The position numbers and the translations under genes were made by a program. A stretch of DNA of 64,000 nt from Lysinibacillus timonensis (GTDB lineage: Bacteria > Bacillota > Bacilli > Bacillales_A > Planococcaceae). Positions 28,272-36,898 of the stretch are shown here, one piece after another. Numbering within the stretch: the stretch's first letter is position 1; each line of letters starts with the position of its first letter. The notes below the pieces were generated by a model. It was not told where the DNA came from. It saw only the letters and a list, made by a program, of their open reading frames with translations, and did no database searches. The stretch is from NCBI RefSeq assembly GCF_900291985.1, contig NZ_LT985980.1, forward strand, positions 2,998,001 through 3,062,000. Direction: 5' to 3'.

Positions 28272-29237
28272 ATGGAAAACTTTAAAGTGTTAATCCCATT
28301 ACCTGTTTCTCAAGAGGCGCTAGATATTCTTGAACAACATCACTGTACAGTCATCAGTTTACCTAATGATTCAGAGCAAGAAATTGAAAAATATATTGAA
28401 GATATCGATGCTGTATTACTTCGTACGACAAATTTAAAAAAGTCCCTCATTGATAAAGCGAAAAAACTAAAAGTTATTGCGAGGCATGGTGTAGGTTTAG
28501 ATAACATCGATGTGGATTATGCCATTTCAAAAGGAATAAAAGTGTGCTATACGCCAATGTCTAATATTAACTCAGTCGCTGAACATACTGTCATGCTTAT
28601 GATGGCTTTAGCAAAACGTGTAAACGAAGGGCAAAATGCTGTTAGATCGAACCAATTTAACAAACGGAATGGAACGTTAGGTATTGAACTGAAAAATAAA
28701 ACGGTAGGCTTAATTGGATTAGGGAATATTGGGAAACTAGTCGCTCAAAAGTGTTTCTATGGTTTTAATATGAACATAATTGCATACGATCCGTATGTTA
28801 AAAATTTAGAGGAAGAATATATACAACTTGTGGACTCAATGGAAAAGTTATTAAGTGATTCAGACTTTATATCCATTCATGTTCCTTATCTTCCTTCAAC
28901 ACACCATTTAATTGGAGAAAGAGAACTTGCTCAAATGAAACCAACGTCATACTTAATCAATGCTGCTCGTGGTGGAATACTAGACGAGCAAGCGGTCTTG
29001 AGTGCCATTCATAACGGAAAAATTGCAGGTGTTGCATTAGATGTATTCGAAGGGGAACCATTTAACATTAATGAAGAATGGTATTCAGTTGAGCAAGCGG
29101 TTTTAACACCTCATGTTGCAGCCTTAACAATCGATGCCATGAAAGATATGGCAATTGTAACGGCTACACAAATCGTTGATGTAAAAAGTGGAAAGCAGCC
29201 ATCCTTCTGCCTAAATGAACAAGTGGTGAGGGGGTAG
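28272..29237 (+). CDS. D-isomer-specific 2-hydroxyacid dehydrogenase
   Basis: 321 residues. VLLRTTNLKKSLIDKAKKLKVIARHGVGLDNIDVDYA forms the catalytic-domain start, VGLIGLGNIGKLVAQKC the NAD(P)-binding glycine motif, INAARGGILDEQAVL the catalytic Arg region, and LTPHVAALTIDAM the catalytic His. Closest by feel to phosphoglycerate-dehydrogenase-like or glyoxylate/hydroxypyruvate reductases. It follows the GntR gene in the same direction and starts the three-gene tail of the hexarate cluster. Substrate unknown. Confidence 0.85.
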   Translation: MENFKVLIPLPVSQEALDILEQHHCTVISLPNDSEQEIEKYIEDIDAVLLRTTNLKKSLIDKAKKLKVIARHGVGLDNIDVDYAISKGIKVCYTPMSNINSVAEHTVMLMMALAKRVNEGQNAVRSNQFNKRNGTLGIELKNKTVGLIGLGNIGKLVAQKCFYGFNMNIIAYDPYVKNLEEEYIQLVDSMEKLLSDSDFISIHVPYLPSTHHLIGERELAQMKPTSYLINAARGGILDEQAVLSAIHNGKIAGVALDVFEGEPFNINEEWYSVEQAVLTPHVAALTIDAMKDMAIVTATQIVDVKSGKQPSFCLNEQVVRG

Positions 29238-29240
29238 CGT

Positions 29241-30317
29241 ATGGGAAAAGTGTTCATTCAACAACGGGCTTTACAATCGTTATGTACTGAAATTTTGGCG
29301 AAACGATTGAATCGTTCAGAAGCAGAAATTATTGCAGATTCTCTCGTTTTTGCGGATTTGTATGGTGTTCATTCCCATGGTGTTATTAAACTGAAAGCAA
29401 GCCTAGACCGTCTAGATAACAAGTTGATTGAAGATAATACGGAAGTTCAAATAGAACGTGACGAAAATGCAGTTGCCCTCGTCAATGCAAATAATGGCTG
29501 GGGTCAAGTAGCTTCTGTTCGTGCAATGGACCTTTGTATTGAAAAGAGTAAGAAGTTTAGTGCGAGTTTTGTAGGTGTTAAAAACTCTAACCATTTTGGA
29601 ATCGGAAGATACTATACAATGCGTGCTGCTAGAGAAGGCATGATTGGTTTTGCATTCACGAATGCCTCCAACTACATGGTGCCGTTTGGAGCTAAAAAAC
29701 CAAGCATCGGAGCGAATGCGCTAACTATAAGTGTTCCTACTAAAAACGACTTTATTATTACGCTAGATATGTCAACTAGTAATGTTGCAAGAGGGAAAAT
29801 TGCAATTGCTCAAAAAAATGGCAAGCCAATCCCAGAAGGTTGGGCCATTACTGTTGATGGTAAAACTACAACAGATCCAGATGAAGCAATGAAAGGGTAC
29901 TTATTACCTCTTGGTGCAAAAGGATCTGGTTTAGCAATTATTCTAGATATTCTTTCTGGGATTTTAACAGGATCTAATTTTGGTGCGAATATCCCTTCTC
30001 AATTTGAAGGCGATGAACCGCAAAAACTAGGTCATCTATTTGGCGCATTAAAGATTGAGAGTTTCATAGATATGAACCAATTTTATGACCGAATTGAAGT
30101 GAAAGTAAATGAGACGATTTCTACAGAACCTCAAGAAGGATTTGACCGTGTACTAATGCCAGGTCAGCAGTCGTATGAAACGTATGAGAAGTATAGTCAG
30201 CAAGGGATTCCTTTAGATCAAGCAGTGTTAGAAGAACTAATTACTTTGGCCAAAACATACGAAGTTGACACTTTATTTATAGAAGAATTGCATTCAGCCA
30301 TTGGAGGTGAAATCTAA
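29241..30317 (+). CDS. Ldh/MdhC family NAD(P)-dependent oxidoreductase, copy 1
   Basis: 358 residues of the malate/L-sulfolactate/ureidoglycolate dehydrogenase family. It has the substrate loop HSHGVIKLK, NANNGWGQVA, the conserved NSNHFGIGRYY with catalytic His, GAKKPSIGANALTISVPT and PLGAKGSGLAIILD. Relatives include YiaK (2,3-diketogulonate reductase) and AllD. ATG 29241 with GAGGGGG upstream. About half its residues match the next gene, so the pair arose by tandem duplication. Confidence 0.85.
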   Translation: MGKVFIQQRALQSLCTEILAKRLNRSEAEIIADSLVFADLYGVHSHGVIKLKASLDRLDNKLIEDNTEVQIERDENAVALVNANNGWGQVASVRAMDLCIEKSKKFSASFVGVKNSNHFGIGRYYTMRAAREGMIGFAFTNASNYMVPFGAKKPSIGANALTISVPTKNDFIITLDMSTSNVARGKIAIAQKNGKPIPEGWAITVDGKTTTDPDEAMKGYLLPLGAKGSGLAIILDILSGILTGSNFGANIPSQFEGDEPQKLGHLFGALKIESFIDMNQFYDRIEVKVNETISTEPQEGFDRVLMPGQQSYETYEKYSQQGIPLDQAVLEELITLAKTYEVDTLFIEELHSAIGGEI

Positions 30318-31384
30318 TGACTAAGATTGTAATTGAAAAGGATGTATTATCGTCCCTTTGTATAGATATTTTTTCTTGTAGGGTACCACAACAGGAAGCA
30401 GAAATTATTGTTGATAATTTAATTGAAGCAAATTTGACAGGTGTCTCGTCACATGGTGTGACCAAGGTGTTCGATTATTTAGTAAGGCAAGAAAAGCAAT
30501 TAATTTCAGCTTCTACAGAAATTACGGTAGAACAAGATCAAATCACAACATTTACTTGGAATGCGAATAATGGTTGGGGTGCTGTTGTAGGGAAGAAAGC
30601 TATGCAGGAATGTATTGAACGCGCTAAAATTTATGGCGTCAGTTTTGGGGCAGTCAATCATTCGAATCACTTCGGCATCGCATCGTACTATTCGAAAATG
30701 GCTGCAAAAGAAAATATGATAGGTTTTGCATTTACAAATTCATCCAGTCTGATGGTGCCATATGGGGGAAAAACACCATCTCTTGGAACAAATCCGGTTT
30801 GTATTAGTGTACCAACTGGGACTGATGTATTTGTAACGCTCGATATGTCGACAGGAATGACAGCAAGAGGTCGCATCAATTTGGCACAAAAGTTAAATCA
30901 AAAAATCCCTAATAACTGGGCCATCACTGTAGATGGGAAAGAAACAACAGACCCAACCGAAGCTTTAAAGGGCTATATTCTACCAATGGGTGCGAAAGGC
31001 TCTGGTTTGGCCATCATGGTCGATATCATCACTGGCGTATTAACGGGTGCAAATTTCGGAAAAGGTGTACCACGTCAGTACGAAGAAGACATCCCTCAAA
31101 ATTTAGGTCATCTTTTTGGAGTCATTGATATTTCAAAGTTTATCGATTTGGATGAATTCTATAAAAATATGGAAGAACGTATCGCTCAAATTGTCCATTC
31201 TGAACCGATGGATGGCTTTGATCGTGTTATGTACCCTGGACAAATAGAACATGAGAAAAAATTGGAGCAGCTTAAACATGGCATTGAGTTAGATAGAGAG
31301 ATTTATGTAGAGCTGATTACTTTAGCCAAAAAATATCATGTAAATGTAGATGAGTATGAAAAAGTTTTAACTGAAGTCTGTTAA
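30317..31384 (+). CDS. Ldh/MdhC family NAD(P)-dependent oxidoreductase, copy 2
   Basis: 355 residues, a paralog of the preceding gene. Shared motifs are SSHGVTKVF, NANNGWGAVVGKKAMQECIE, HSNHFGIASYY, GGKTPSLGTNPVCISVPT, MGAKGSGLAIMVD. The ATG overlaps the previous stop (TAATG). Both copies keep the catalytic His and binding loops, so both are probably active with different substrates or as a heteromer. It ends the cluster; a repeat element follows. Confidence 0.85.
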   Translation: MTKIVIEKDVLSSLCIDIFSCRVPQQEAEIIVDNLIEANLTGVSSHGVTKVFDYLVRQEKQLISASTEITVEQDQITTFTWNANNGWGAVVGKKAMQECIERAKIYGVSFGAVNHSNHFGIASYYSKMAAKENMIGFAFTNSSSLMVPYGGKTPSLGTNPVCISVPTGTDVFVTLDMSTGMTARGRINLAQKLNQKIPNNWAITVDGKETTDPTEALKGYILPMGAKGSGLAIMVDIITGVLTGANFGKGVPRQYEEDIPQNLGHLFGVIDISKFIDLDEFYKNMEERIAQIVHSEPMDGFDRVMYPGQIEHEKKLEQLKHGIELDREIYVELITLAKKYHVNVDEYEKVLTEVC

Positions 31385-31428
31385 GAAGAGTGAAAAAAGG
31401 TCCGTCTGATTTATGTTGGACAAAAATG

Positions 31429-31705
31429 AGGCTGGGACAGAGAAGTGGAAAATTACAGTTCATCTTTCATTTTAGATTGTACTTTTTGGATATATGACCG
31501 TTCGTTTCCGATGCAGACTTCGCTTTCCACGGGGAAGCCTTGAGCCTCCTCGAGCTCAAGCTCTGCGGGGTCTCAAGACTGCTTCTACATCCCGTAGGAG
31601 TCTCAGTCTGCATCTCCAACGAACGACTTCCAAATTAACAGATAAGCAAATTTTTACTATATTCAAAACGCTCTGTTTGTTGAAAACTAACTTTTGTCCC
31701 AGCCT
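31429..31705. repeat. Nested inverted-repeat element (MITE-like, about 277 bp)
   Basis: The outer ends are AGGCTGGGACA (31429-31439) and its exact complement TGTCCCAGCCT (31695-31705). Inside, a 20-bp arm at 31500-31519 (GTTCGTTTCC…) pairs with 31605-31624 with about four mismatches. The core has further short palindromes (CTTGAGC/GCTCAAG) and is much more GC-rich than its surroundings. The sequence resembles dispersed intergenic repeats common in Bacillaceae. It sits between two convergent genes. The ORF across it is not a gene. Confidence 0.7.
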
Positions 31706-31717
31706 TATTCGTTTAAC

Positions 31718-33949
31718 TTATTTAGTTCTTGCAACCACTTGACGATTACGTTTCATGATAACAGTAAAGTATCCAATTGTAATGATGATAAAGGCAACCA
31801 TATAACCAATTAGAATGAGGTTGTTATGCCACATATATGAAAGATCACCACTTGAAATAACGGCTTTAAATGCTTGAACAGAATAAGTCATTGGCAATAA
31901 AGCACTAATTGGCTGCAATGCATTTGGTATTAATTCCAACGGGAATGTACCAGCACTTGTTGTTAACTGTAAGATAAGAACAACAATCGCAAGGAATCGA
32001 CCAGGATCTCCAAGCATTGTGACGAGCATTTGTACAAGCGTCATAAATACAAAACTTGTAATAATCGATGTAACAATGAATAACGGAAGATTTATAACTT
32101 CCATTTTTAATCCAAATAATAAGATGAAATCAACTAAAATTGCTTGAATAATACCAATGATAGCAATCACACCAAATTTACTACCAAACCATTGTAAAGC
32201 GTTGTTTGGTTTCACGACTGGTTCTTTTAATGCGAACACAATGGAAATGAGTAGGGCACCTACAAATAAACCAAGAGAGATAAAGTACGGCGCAAAGCCA
32301 GTTCCGTAATTTGGTACAGTGTTTATCTCCTGTTTTTTCACTAGAACAGGTTCACCCATCATATCGTACGTGTCTTCATTTGCTTGAACAGAATTTGCTT
32401 GTTCAGCTCCATCGGCTAATTTCGTCGCCAATTCGTTTGATCCATCCACAAGTTTATCAGTACCAGTCTCTAATTCCTTCGAACCTTCTGCCAGCTGACC
32501 GGCTCCAACTTGTAATTGATCTGCTCCTGAAGATAACTGTTGTAACCCTTCATTTAAATCATTAGCACCTGTATCTAGATCGAGTGAACCTTGATATAGC
32601 TTGTTTACTCCTTGTTGTAAACTTAATTGGCCACCGTTAATTGTTTCTAGACCTGAAATCAATTGATCAAAAGAAGGAGCCATTTGTTCTTTCAATTGCT
32701 CATCGAGACCTGCTGTTGAAGAAAGCAATTGGTCATTTAGTGTCGTTTTAAACTGTGTTAACCCTTGATTTAATCCATTACCAACACCTGCAGTAATTTG
32801 CGGTTGTAATTGATTTGTTAGTTGTGTTTTGTATTGCTCTTGAATTTGCTCCTGAGTCGGGGAGTTGCTTGCTAACTGAGCCATGAAGGCAGTAGCTTGC
32901 TCTTCTGTCATAATTTGATTAGCTACAAGAGCTGTCTTAATTTGTTCTAATTGTGTTGACTGTGTTGTAATAGTTTGTTCGGCTAAACTGCTTGATAAAC
33001 CGTTAACGATTCCTGCTGTTAGTTGAGACGATAATTCAGTTGATAATTGGGATTCAAGTTGGTCAATACCTGCATTAATATCTTCCACACTTCCTTCTAG
33101 CTGTGCGGAAATGCCATCAGCAACTTGAGCAGGAAGCTCTTCTTTCATAAGCTCTAAGCCATTTTGGACAGTATTTGTACCATCTATGATAGAAGGGAGG
33201 TTGGTATTTACTTCATTGAGTCCTGCAGATAGTTGATCAGCACCATCAGCAATTTTACTAGTACCAGTAGCGGCACTATTGATACCGGTTGTAAATTCAA
33301 TGGATTTTGATGCTAGTTGTTCAAGGTTTTCATGCAATGTTTTAGAGCCTTCGTTCAGTTCAACTGCACCTTCTGAAAGTTCGCTTGACCCGTCACTCGC
33401 TTGGTCTAGACCACTTGCTAAATCTGTCACTTTCGTAAACATTGTTTCTGCATAAGTGGTAGTAATGTTCTTAGATATTTCTGCTTTGATTTCTTTTACT
33501 GCCGTTTCACCAATTTGGGATGAAAGGAAGTTTGTGCTTTCATTTGGAACGTAAGTGATTTCTAACTTTTTAGGGTCTTCATCAAGAATGGTAGTTGCAT
33601 TCGCTGAAAAGTTTTCAGGAATTTCAATAAGTAAGTAATATTCTCGATTTTCTAGCCCAGTATATCCGTCCTGTTTAGATACTACTTCAAAATTAAATTC
33701 TTCACTATTTCCGAGTTTATCGGCTAGTTCATTGCCGAGTTGTAACGATTCACCCTCAAAATTAGCACCGATATCTTCATTCACAATTGCTACTGGTAAG
33801 TCTTCCATATGATCATAAGGATCCCAGAATGCCCATAAAAACATTCCAGCATACATTAAAGGAACAAATGCTACAGCTAATATTGGAATAAGAATTTTTC
33901 GGTTTGTGAGGATCGCTTTAAGTTCAGCCATAAAGGATGATCTTTTCAT
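31718..33949 (-). CDS. yhgE: YhgE/Pip family membrane protein
   Basis: 743 residues. One N-terminal membrane helix (about 15-36) is followed by an extracellular stretch of some 480 residues rich in alanine, serine and leucine with repeating L-x-x-G-x-x-x-L heptad-like units. Five to six C-terminal helices of the ABC-2 permease type complete it. This is the YhgE/phage infection protein layout. Relatives act in envelope functions and in type VII secretion (EsaA-like). Expressed leftward. The operator-like repeat at 33971, shared with the neighbouring TetR gene, suggests repression by that TetR protein. Confidence 0.88.
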   Translation of the reverse strand: MKRSSFMAELKAILTNRKILIPILAVAFVPLMYAGMFLWAFWDPYDHMEDLPVAIVNEDIGANFEGESLQLGNELADKLGNSEEFNFEVVSKQDGYTGLENREYYLLIEIPENFSANATTILDEDPKKLEITYVPNESTNFLSSQIGETAVKEIKAEISKNITTTYAETMFTKVTDLASGLDQASDGSSELSEGAVELNEGSKTLHENLEQLASKSIEFTTGINSAATGTSKIADGADQLSAGLNEVNTNLPSIIDGTNTVQNGLELMKEELPAQVADGISAQLEGSVEDINAGIDQLESQLSTELSSQLTAGIVNGLSSSLAEQTITTQSTQLEQIKTALVANQIMTEEQATAFMAQLASNSPTQEQIQEQYKTQLTNQLQPQITAGVGNGLNQGLTQFKTTLNDQLLSSTAGLDEQLKEQMAPSFDQLISGLETINGGQLSLQQGVNKLYQGSLDLDTGANDLNEGLQQLSSGADQLQVGAGQLAEGSKELETGTDKLVDGSNELATKLADGAEQANSVQANEDTYDMMGEPVLVKKQEINTVPNYGTGFAPYFISLGLFVGALLISIVFALKEPVVKPNNALQWFGSKFGVIAIIGIIQAILVDFILLFGLKMEVINLPLFIVTSIITSFVFMTLVQMLVTMLGDPGRFLAIVVLILQLTTSAGTFPLELIPNALQPISALLPMTYSVQAFKAVISSGDLSYMWHNNLILIGYMVAFIIITIGYFTVIMKRNRQVVARTK

Positions 33950-33970
33950 TTTATTTCCTCCTAGATTAAT

Positions 33971-33993
33971 TGACTATTTTGTTCATTTGGTCA
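33971..33993 (-). promoter_or_regulatory. Operator-like inverted repeat in front of yhgE
   Basis: A 23-bp site with arms TGACTA and TTGGTCA (33971-33993), 22 bp upstream of the yhgE start. It matches the site in front of the TetR gene at 20 of 23 positions (that site read on the minus strand). Probably the binding site of the TetR-family regulator. Confidence 0.65.
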
Positions 33994-34048
33994 TTTTTGT
34001 GTAAATAAGTAGGGTACTCTATAGACGAGAACCCACTGAAATAAAGGT

Positions 34049-34621
34049 CTATTTAGATAATCCATCAAAGAAATACATTCGGAATAATTTCGATATTTCT
34101 TCTTTTTCGAGAGGGGCATGATGTTGTTCCCAATCAAATATTAGCGAAACATACATTTTTAGCATAACAAATGAAGTAATTTCCGGATTACATGTTTTTA
34201 TTTCTCCACGGTCCATTGCTTCTTGTATGATTCCTTTCATGTAGTTAATGATGGCTTGTTCAACACGTTGGACGACATCAACCACTGCTTGAGTTCCAAT
34301 CTCTCGTTCCTCTTGAAAAAGCTTGATGGTAAGCTGATGAGATTTGCGGAATTCCAATAGTTTGAATAAGACACGATTGACGTTTTCATCAATTGGATTA
34401 TTTGGGTCAATTGCCTGTTCCGCCACAACTTTCATATCCTTAATAAGCGTTGTAATAATTTCATCAAATAATTCTTCTTTATTCTTAAAGAAAGTATAGA
34501 TAGTTCCTTTACCGACATTCGCAAGTTTTGATACTTGATCCATGGTCGTCGCTTTATAACCAAATAAAGAGAAGGACTTCGTTGCTGCTTCTAGTATTAA
34601 TTGCCTTCGATCAATCGCCAA
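34049..34621 (-). CDS. TetR family transcriptional regulator
   Basis: 190 residues. An N-terminal helix-turn-helix (ILEAATKSFSLFGYKATTMDQVSKLANVGKGTIYTFFKNKEELF, about 8-50) is followed by a helical ligand domain. The TTG at 34621 has GAGGTG upstream and is preferred over a GTG at 34630. It lies upstream of yhgE in the same direction, like Bacillus YhgD/YhgE, with its own promoter region. Identical-looking operators precede both genes, implying autoregulation plus control of yhgE. Confidence 0.85.
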   Translation of the reverse strand: MAIDRRQLILEAATKSFSLFGYKATTMDQVSKLANVGKGTIYTFFKNKEELFDEIITTLIKDMKVVAEQAIDPNNPIDENVNRVLFKLLEFRKSHQLTIKLFQEEREIGTQAVVDVVQRVEQAIINYMKGIIQEAMDRGEIKTCNPEITSFVMLKMYVSLIFDWEQHHAPLEKEEISKLFRMYFFDGLSK

Positions 34622-34643
34622 CGAACACACCTCACTTCAAAAT

Positions 34644-34666
34644 TGACCAAATGAGAAAAATGGTCA
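34644..34666 (-). promoter_or_regulatory. Operator-like inverted repeat in front of the TetR gene
   Basis: TGACC (34644-34648) and GGTCA (34662-34666) frame a 23-bp imperfect palindrome 22 bp upstream of the TetR start. It is nearly the same sequence and the same distance from the start codon as the site before yhgE. Confidence 0.65.
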
Positions 34667-34876
34667 TTTATTTCGCATAAAGTAATTTACCATAGAGTGT
34701 TCATAATTGCAATAGGGGAAAATTAAATTTTATAAAAGATTTGTCTGAGAAATCGTTATATTTTCTATCATGATCTATATCATTGTAGTTCTTTCCAAAA
34801 TTTTTTACAGCGGCTGCTGGCAATATCAAATCTTTTTTCACGTATGTTACACTAACTATGAAGAGGGGGATTTGTC

Positions 34877-35254
34877 ATGCAACAATTACAATTTGAATCG
34901 TCTTGGGACAAAGCGTTATCAGTAGAGGACCGACGAACGATAGAAAAAATTTTTTATGATACCAAATATTTTAGAAGCATCGACATTCTTTTTTCTCCTA
35001 TACGAGAAGCAATTAATCATAAAGAGGAACTACTAGTGACAGTATTGGTCCATAACTTTACAGAGAGTCCGCTAAACTTTAAAAACACTAAGATGCAATA
35101 CAACATTCACGACGAGGTTATTGCTAATAATGTATTTACTCTACCCTCACTTATAATCCCACCGAATGTAAGTATGCCTTGGACGTTTATCTTTCCAAAG
35201 GGGAGCTATATACAAAAGACTTCGTACAAGAATGGACAGTTAGAAATAAGTTAG
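34877..35254 (+). CDS. SLAP-domain protein
   Basis: 125 residues: LQFESSWDKALSVEDRRTIEKIF, then a beta-rich half (ELLVTVLVHNFTESPLNF ... PSLIIPPNVSMPWTFIFPKGSY). This is the SLAP (S-layer/accessory Sec-associated) domain seen in Bacillales. No signal peptide is present. GAGGGGG precedes ATG 34877. Role unclear; related proteins are linked to S-layer assembly. Single gene. Confidence 0.75.
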   Translation: MQQLQFESSWDKALSVEDRRTIEKIFYDTKYFRSIDILFSPIREAINHKEELLVTVLVHNFTESPLNFKNTKMQYNIHDEVIANNVFTLPSLIIPPNVSMPWTFIFPKGSYIQKTSYKNGQLEIS

Positions 35255-35293
35255 CCTGCTTCAAAGTATTCTTATAAAGAATCAAAATGTAAA

Positions 35294-35660
35294 GAGACTG
35301 GGACAAAACTAATAAATTCTTAAATAATGGCTTGATCACTGAAAAAGTCAGGCCCTTTTGTTAAGGATTCTATATTAAAGGTGAAAAATTGGGGTATGAA
35401 ACCCCGCTTTTTAATTAGCATATAAAATACCAAATAGCCATTTTACTCTGTATGAAATATTTAAACGGAAATATTCCGCTTATATTAAGAAATCCGTAAA
35501 TTTTTTCGAAAATAGAGGAAGTTTTTCCGGTTATCCTATCTAAATCTTTGAATTTTGCTTAAATTAGAGCAGTTAATCGGAATTTCTCCGCTTATTTCCG
35601 CATCTTTTGCCCCCATTATATACATTAGACGGAGTTTCTCCGCCTATTTCATATTTTAAA
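35294..35660. repeat. Dispersed repeat, copy A, with four hairpin units
   Basis: It begins with GAGACTGGGACAAAACT and a short terminator-like hairpin (35329-35354), then a conserved AT-rich block. Four related units follow at 35466 (CGGAAATATTCCGCTTAT), 35517 (GGAAGTTTTTCCGGTTAT), 35578 (CGGAATTTCTCCGCTTAT) and 35630 (CGGAGTTTCTCCGCCTAT). Each is a small palindrome plus a YTTAT/TTAT tail. Copy B at 55098-55455 has the same units in the same order with spacings that differ by at most one base. No coding potential. Extends across most of the gap after the SLAP gene. Confidence 0.75.
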
Positions 35661-36111
35661 GCTGAATCAATAATCAATAATCTTATGGATTGGGATGATC
35701 TAGTTGTCTTAGATCTAGGGCCTCGAGGTATTTATCGATAATGGATTGGATTTTGTGTACTCGCGCAAAAAAAGGTGAGTGCATTTTTTTATTTAGTAGA
35801 TTTTTTGTCTTACTTTTTCTTAATGTAAGATTTAGTGTAATTATTAGTACTATTCCGAAACAATCAAAATCCTCCCATTGGAAACCTTAATGATAACCTC
35901 GCAAAGAAGCATCTCCTAAAACTCCAAAGCTGAAGCAAGCTTAAGTTTTATATAAACACTTCGTAAAACCCTATAATCTTTTTACACTTTGTCTAATGTA
36001 ACCCCAAACCCCAAGTTATATAATATGTTAATAATTATAACGAATAAAGTAATAAAACCTTTCTTGAATTGTTATGTTTACTAACGTTAAAAGGGTGGAA
36101 GGAGAGACTTT
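35661..36111. other. Non-coding region before the ABC transporter operon
   Basis: It contains a rho-independent-like hairpin at 35756-35783 (GTACTCGC / GTGAGTGC with G-U pairs) followed by seven T. Nothing nearby obviously needs it, so it could end a decayed gene or act in a leader. Just before ATG 36112 lies GGTGGAAGGAGAG. A TATAAT at 36019-36024 is a plausible -10 for the ABC operon, but its -35 is unclear. Confidence 0.45.
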
Positions 36112-36894
36112 ATGACATTGGTGAGAACGGAAATTCCTGAAATTGAAATTGATCATGTGAGTATGTCTTATCAAACAGGTTCATCTGAAGTATTAGCGCT
36201 AAAAGATGTGACGGTTGATATTAAAAAGGGTGAATTTATTTCGCTACTTGGACCATCTGGCTGTGGGAAAACGACTTTACTAAGAATTATGGCTGATTTG
36301 ATTCAACCCACAAGTGGGAGTATTAAGATTTCGGGTTCTACTGCAAAGGAAGCAAGATTAGCCCAAAAATACGGAATCGTATTTCAAAATCCAGTTCTCT
36401 ATGACTGGCGTAAAGTGAAAAAGAATATCACACTCCCGCTTGAAATGATGAAGGTTAGCAAAGAAGAACAAGAAAAGCGAGTGAATCACCTATTAGAATT
36501 AGTCGGTTTAACAAAATTCAAGGACAAATATCCATGGCAATTAAGTGGAGGGATGCAGCAACGTGTTGCGATTGCAAGGGCACTTGCAATGGAGCCGGAA
36601 ATATTGCTCATGGATGAACCATTTTCCGCATTGGACGAGTTTTCGCGTGAACGATTAAATGAGGAACTTTTATCGATTTGGAGTAAGGTTGGCAATACCG
36701 TAGTGTTTGTGACGCACAGCATACCGGAATCGATTTTTTTATCGGACCGAGTCTTTGTGCTATCTCCGCATCCAGGGAGGTTGTCAAAAGTAGTGGACAT
36801 TCCGTTGCCTCGCCCGAGAACAGCGGAAATGAGAGAAAGTCCGGAATTTTATCAATTGATCACGGATATTCGAAATAGCTTTGAAGGGGTGTAG
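36112..36894 (+). CDS. ABC transporter ATP-binding protein (NitT/TauT type)
   Basis: 260 residues: Walker A GPSGCGKTT, Q-loop VFQNPVLYDWRKVKKNI, signature LSGGMQQRVAIARAL, Walker B ILLMDEPFSALDEF, switch His in FVTHSIPESIFLSDRV. The Y-D-W-R Q-loop and LSPHPGRL ending belong to the SsuB/TauB/ThiZ group. It energises uptake with the two permeases and the NMT1-like binding protein that follow. The neighbouring pyrimidine genes suggest a pyrimidine or hydantoin-like substrate; this is inference. Confidence 0.9.
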   Translation: MTLVRTEIPEIEIDHVSMSYQTGSSEVLALKDVTVDIKKGEFISLLGPSGCGKTTLLRIMADLIQPTSGSIKISGSTAKEARLAQKYGIVFQNPVLYDWRKVKKNITLPLEMMKVSKEEQEKRVNHLLELVGLTKFKDKYPWQLSGGMQQRVAIARALAMEPEILLMDEPFSALDEFSRERLNEELLSIWSKVGNTVVFVTHSIPESIFLSDRVFVLSPHPGRLSKVVDIPLPRPRTAEMRESPEFYQLITDIRNSFEGV

Positions 36895-36898
36895 GTGT

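Noticed and set aside
31494-31742. 82-residue ORF rich in Arg and Ser
   Set aside because: It lies within the GC-rich nested inverted-repeat element, and its composition reflects the repeat, not a protein.
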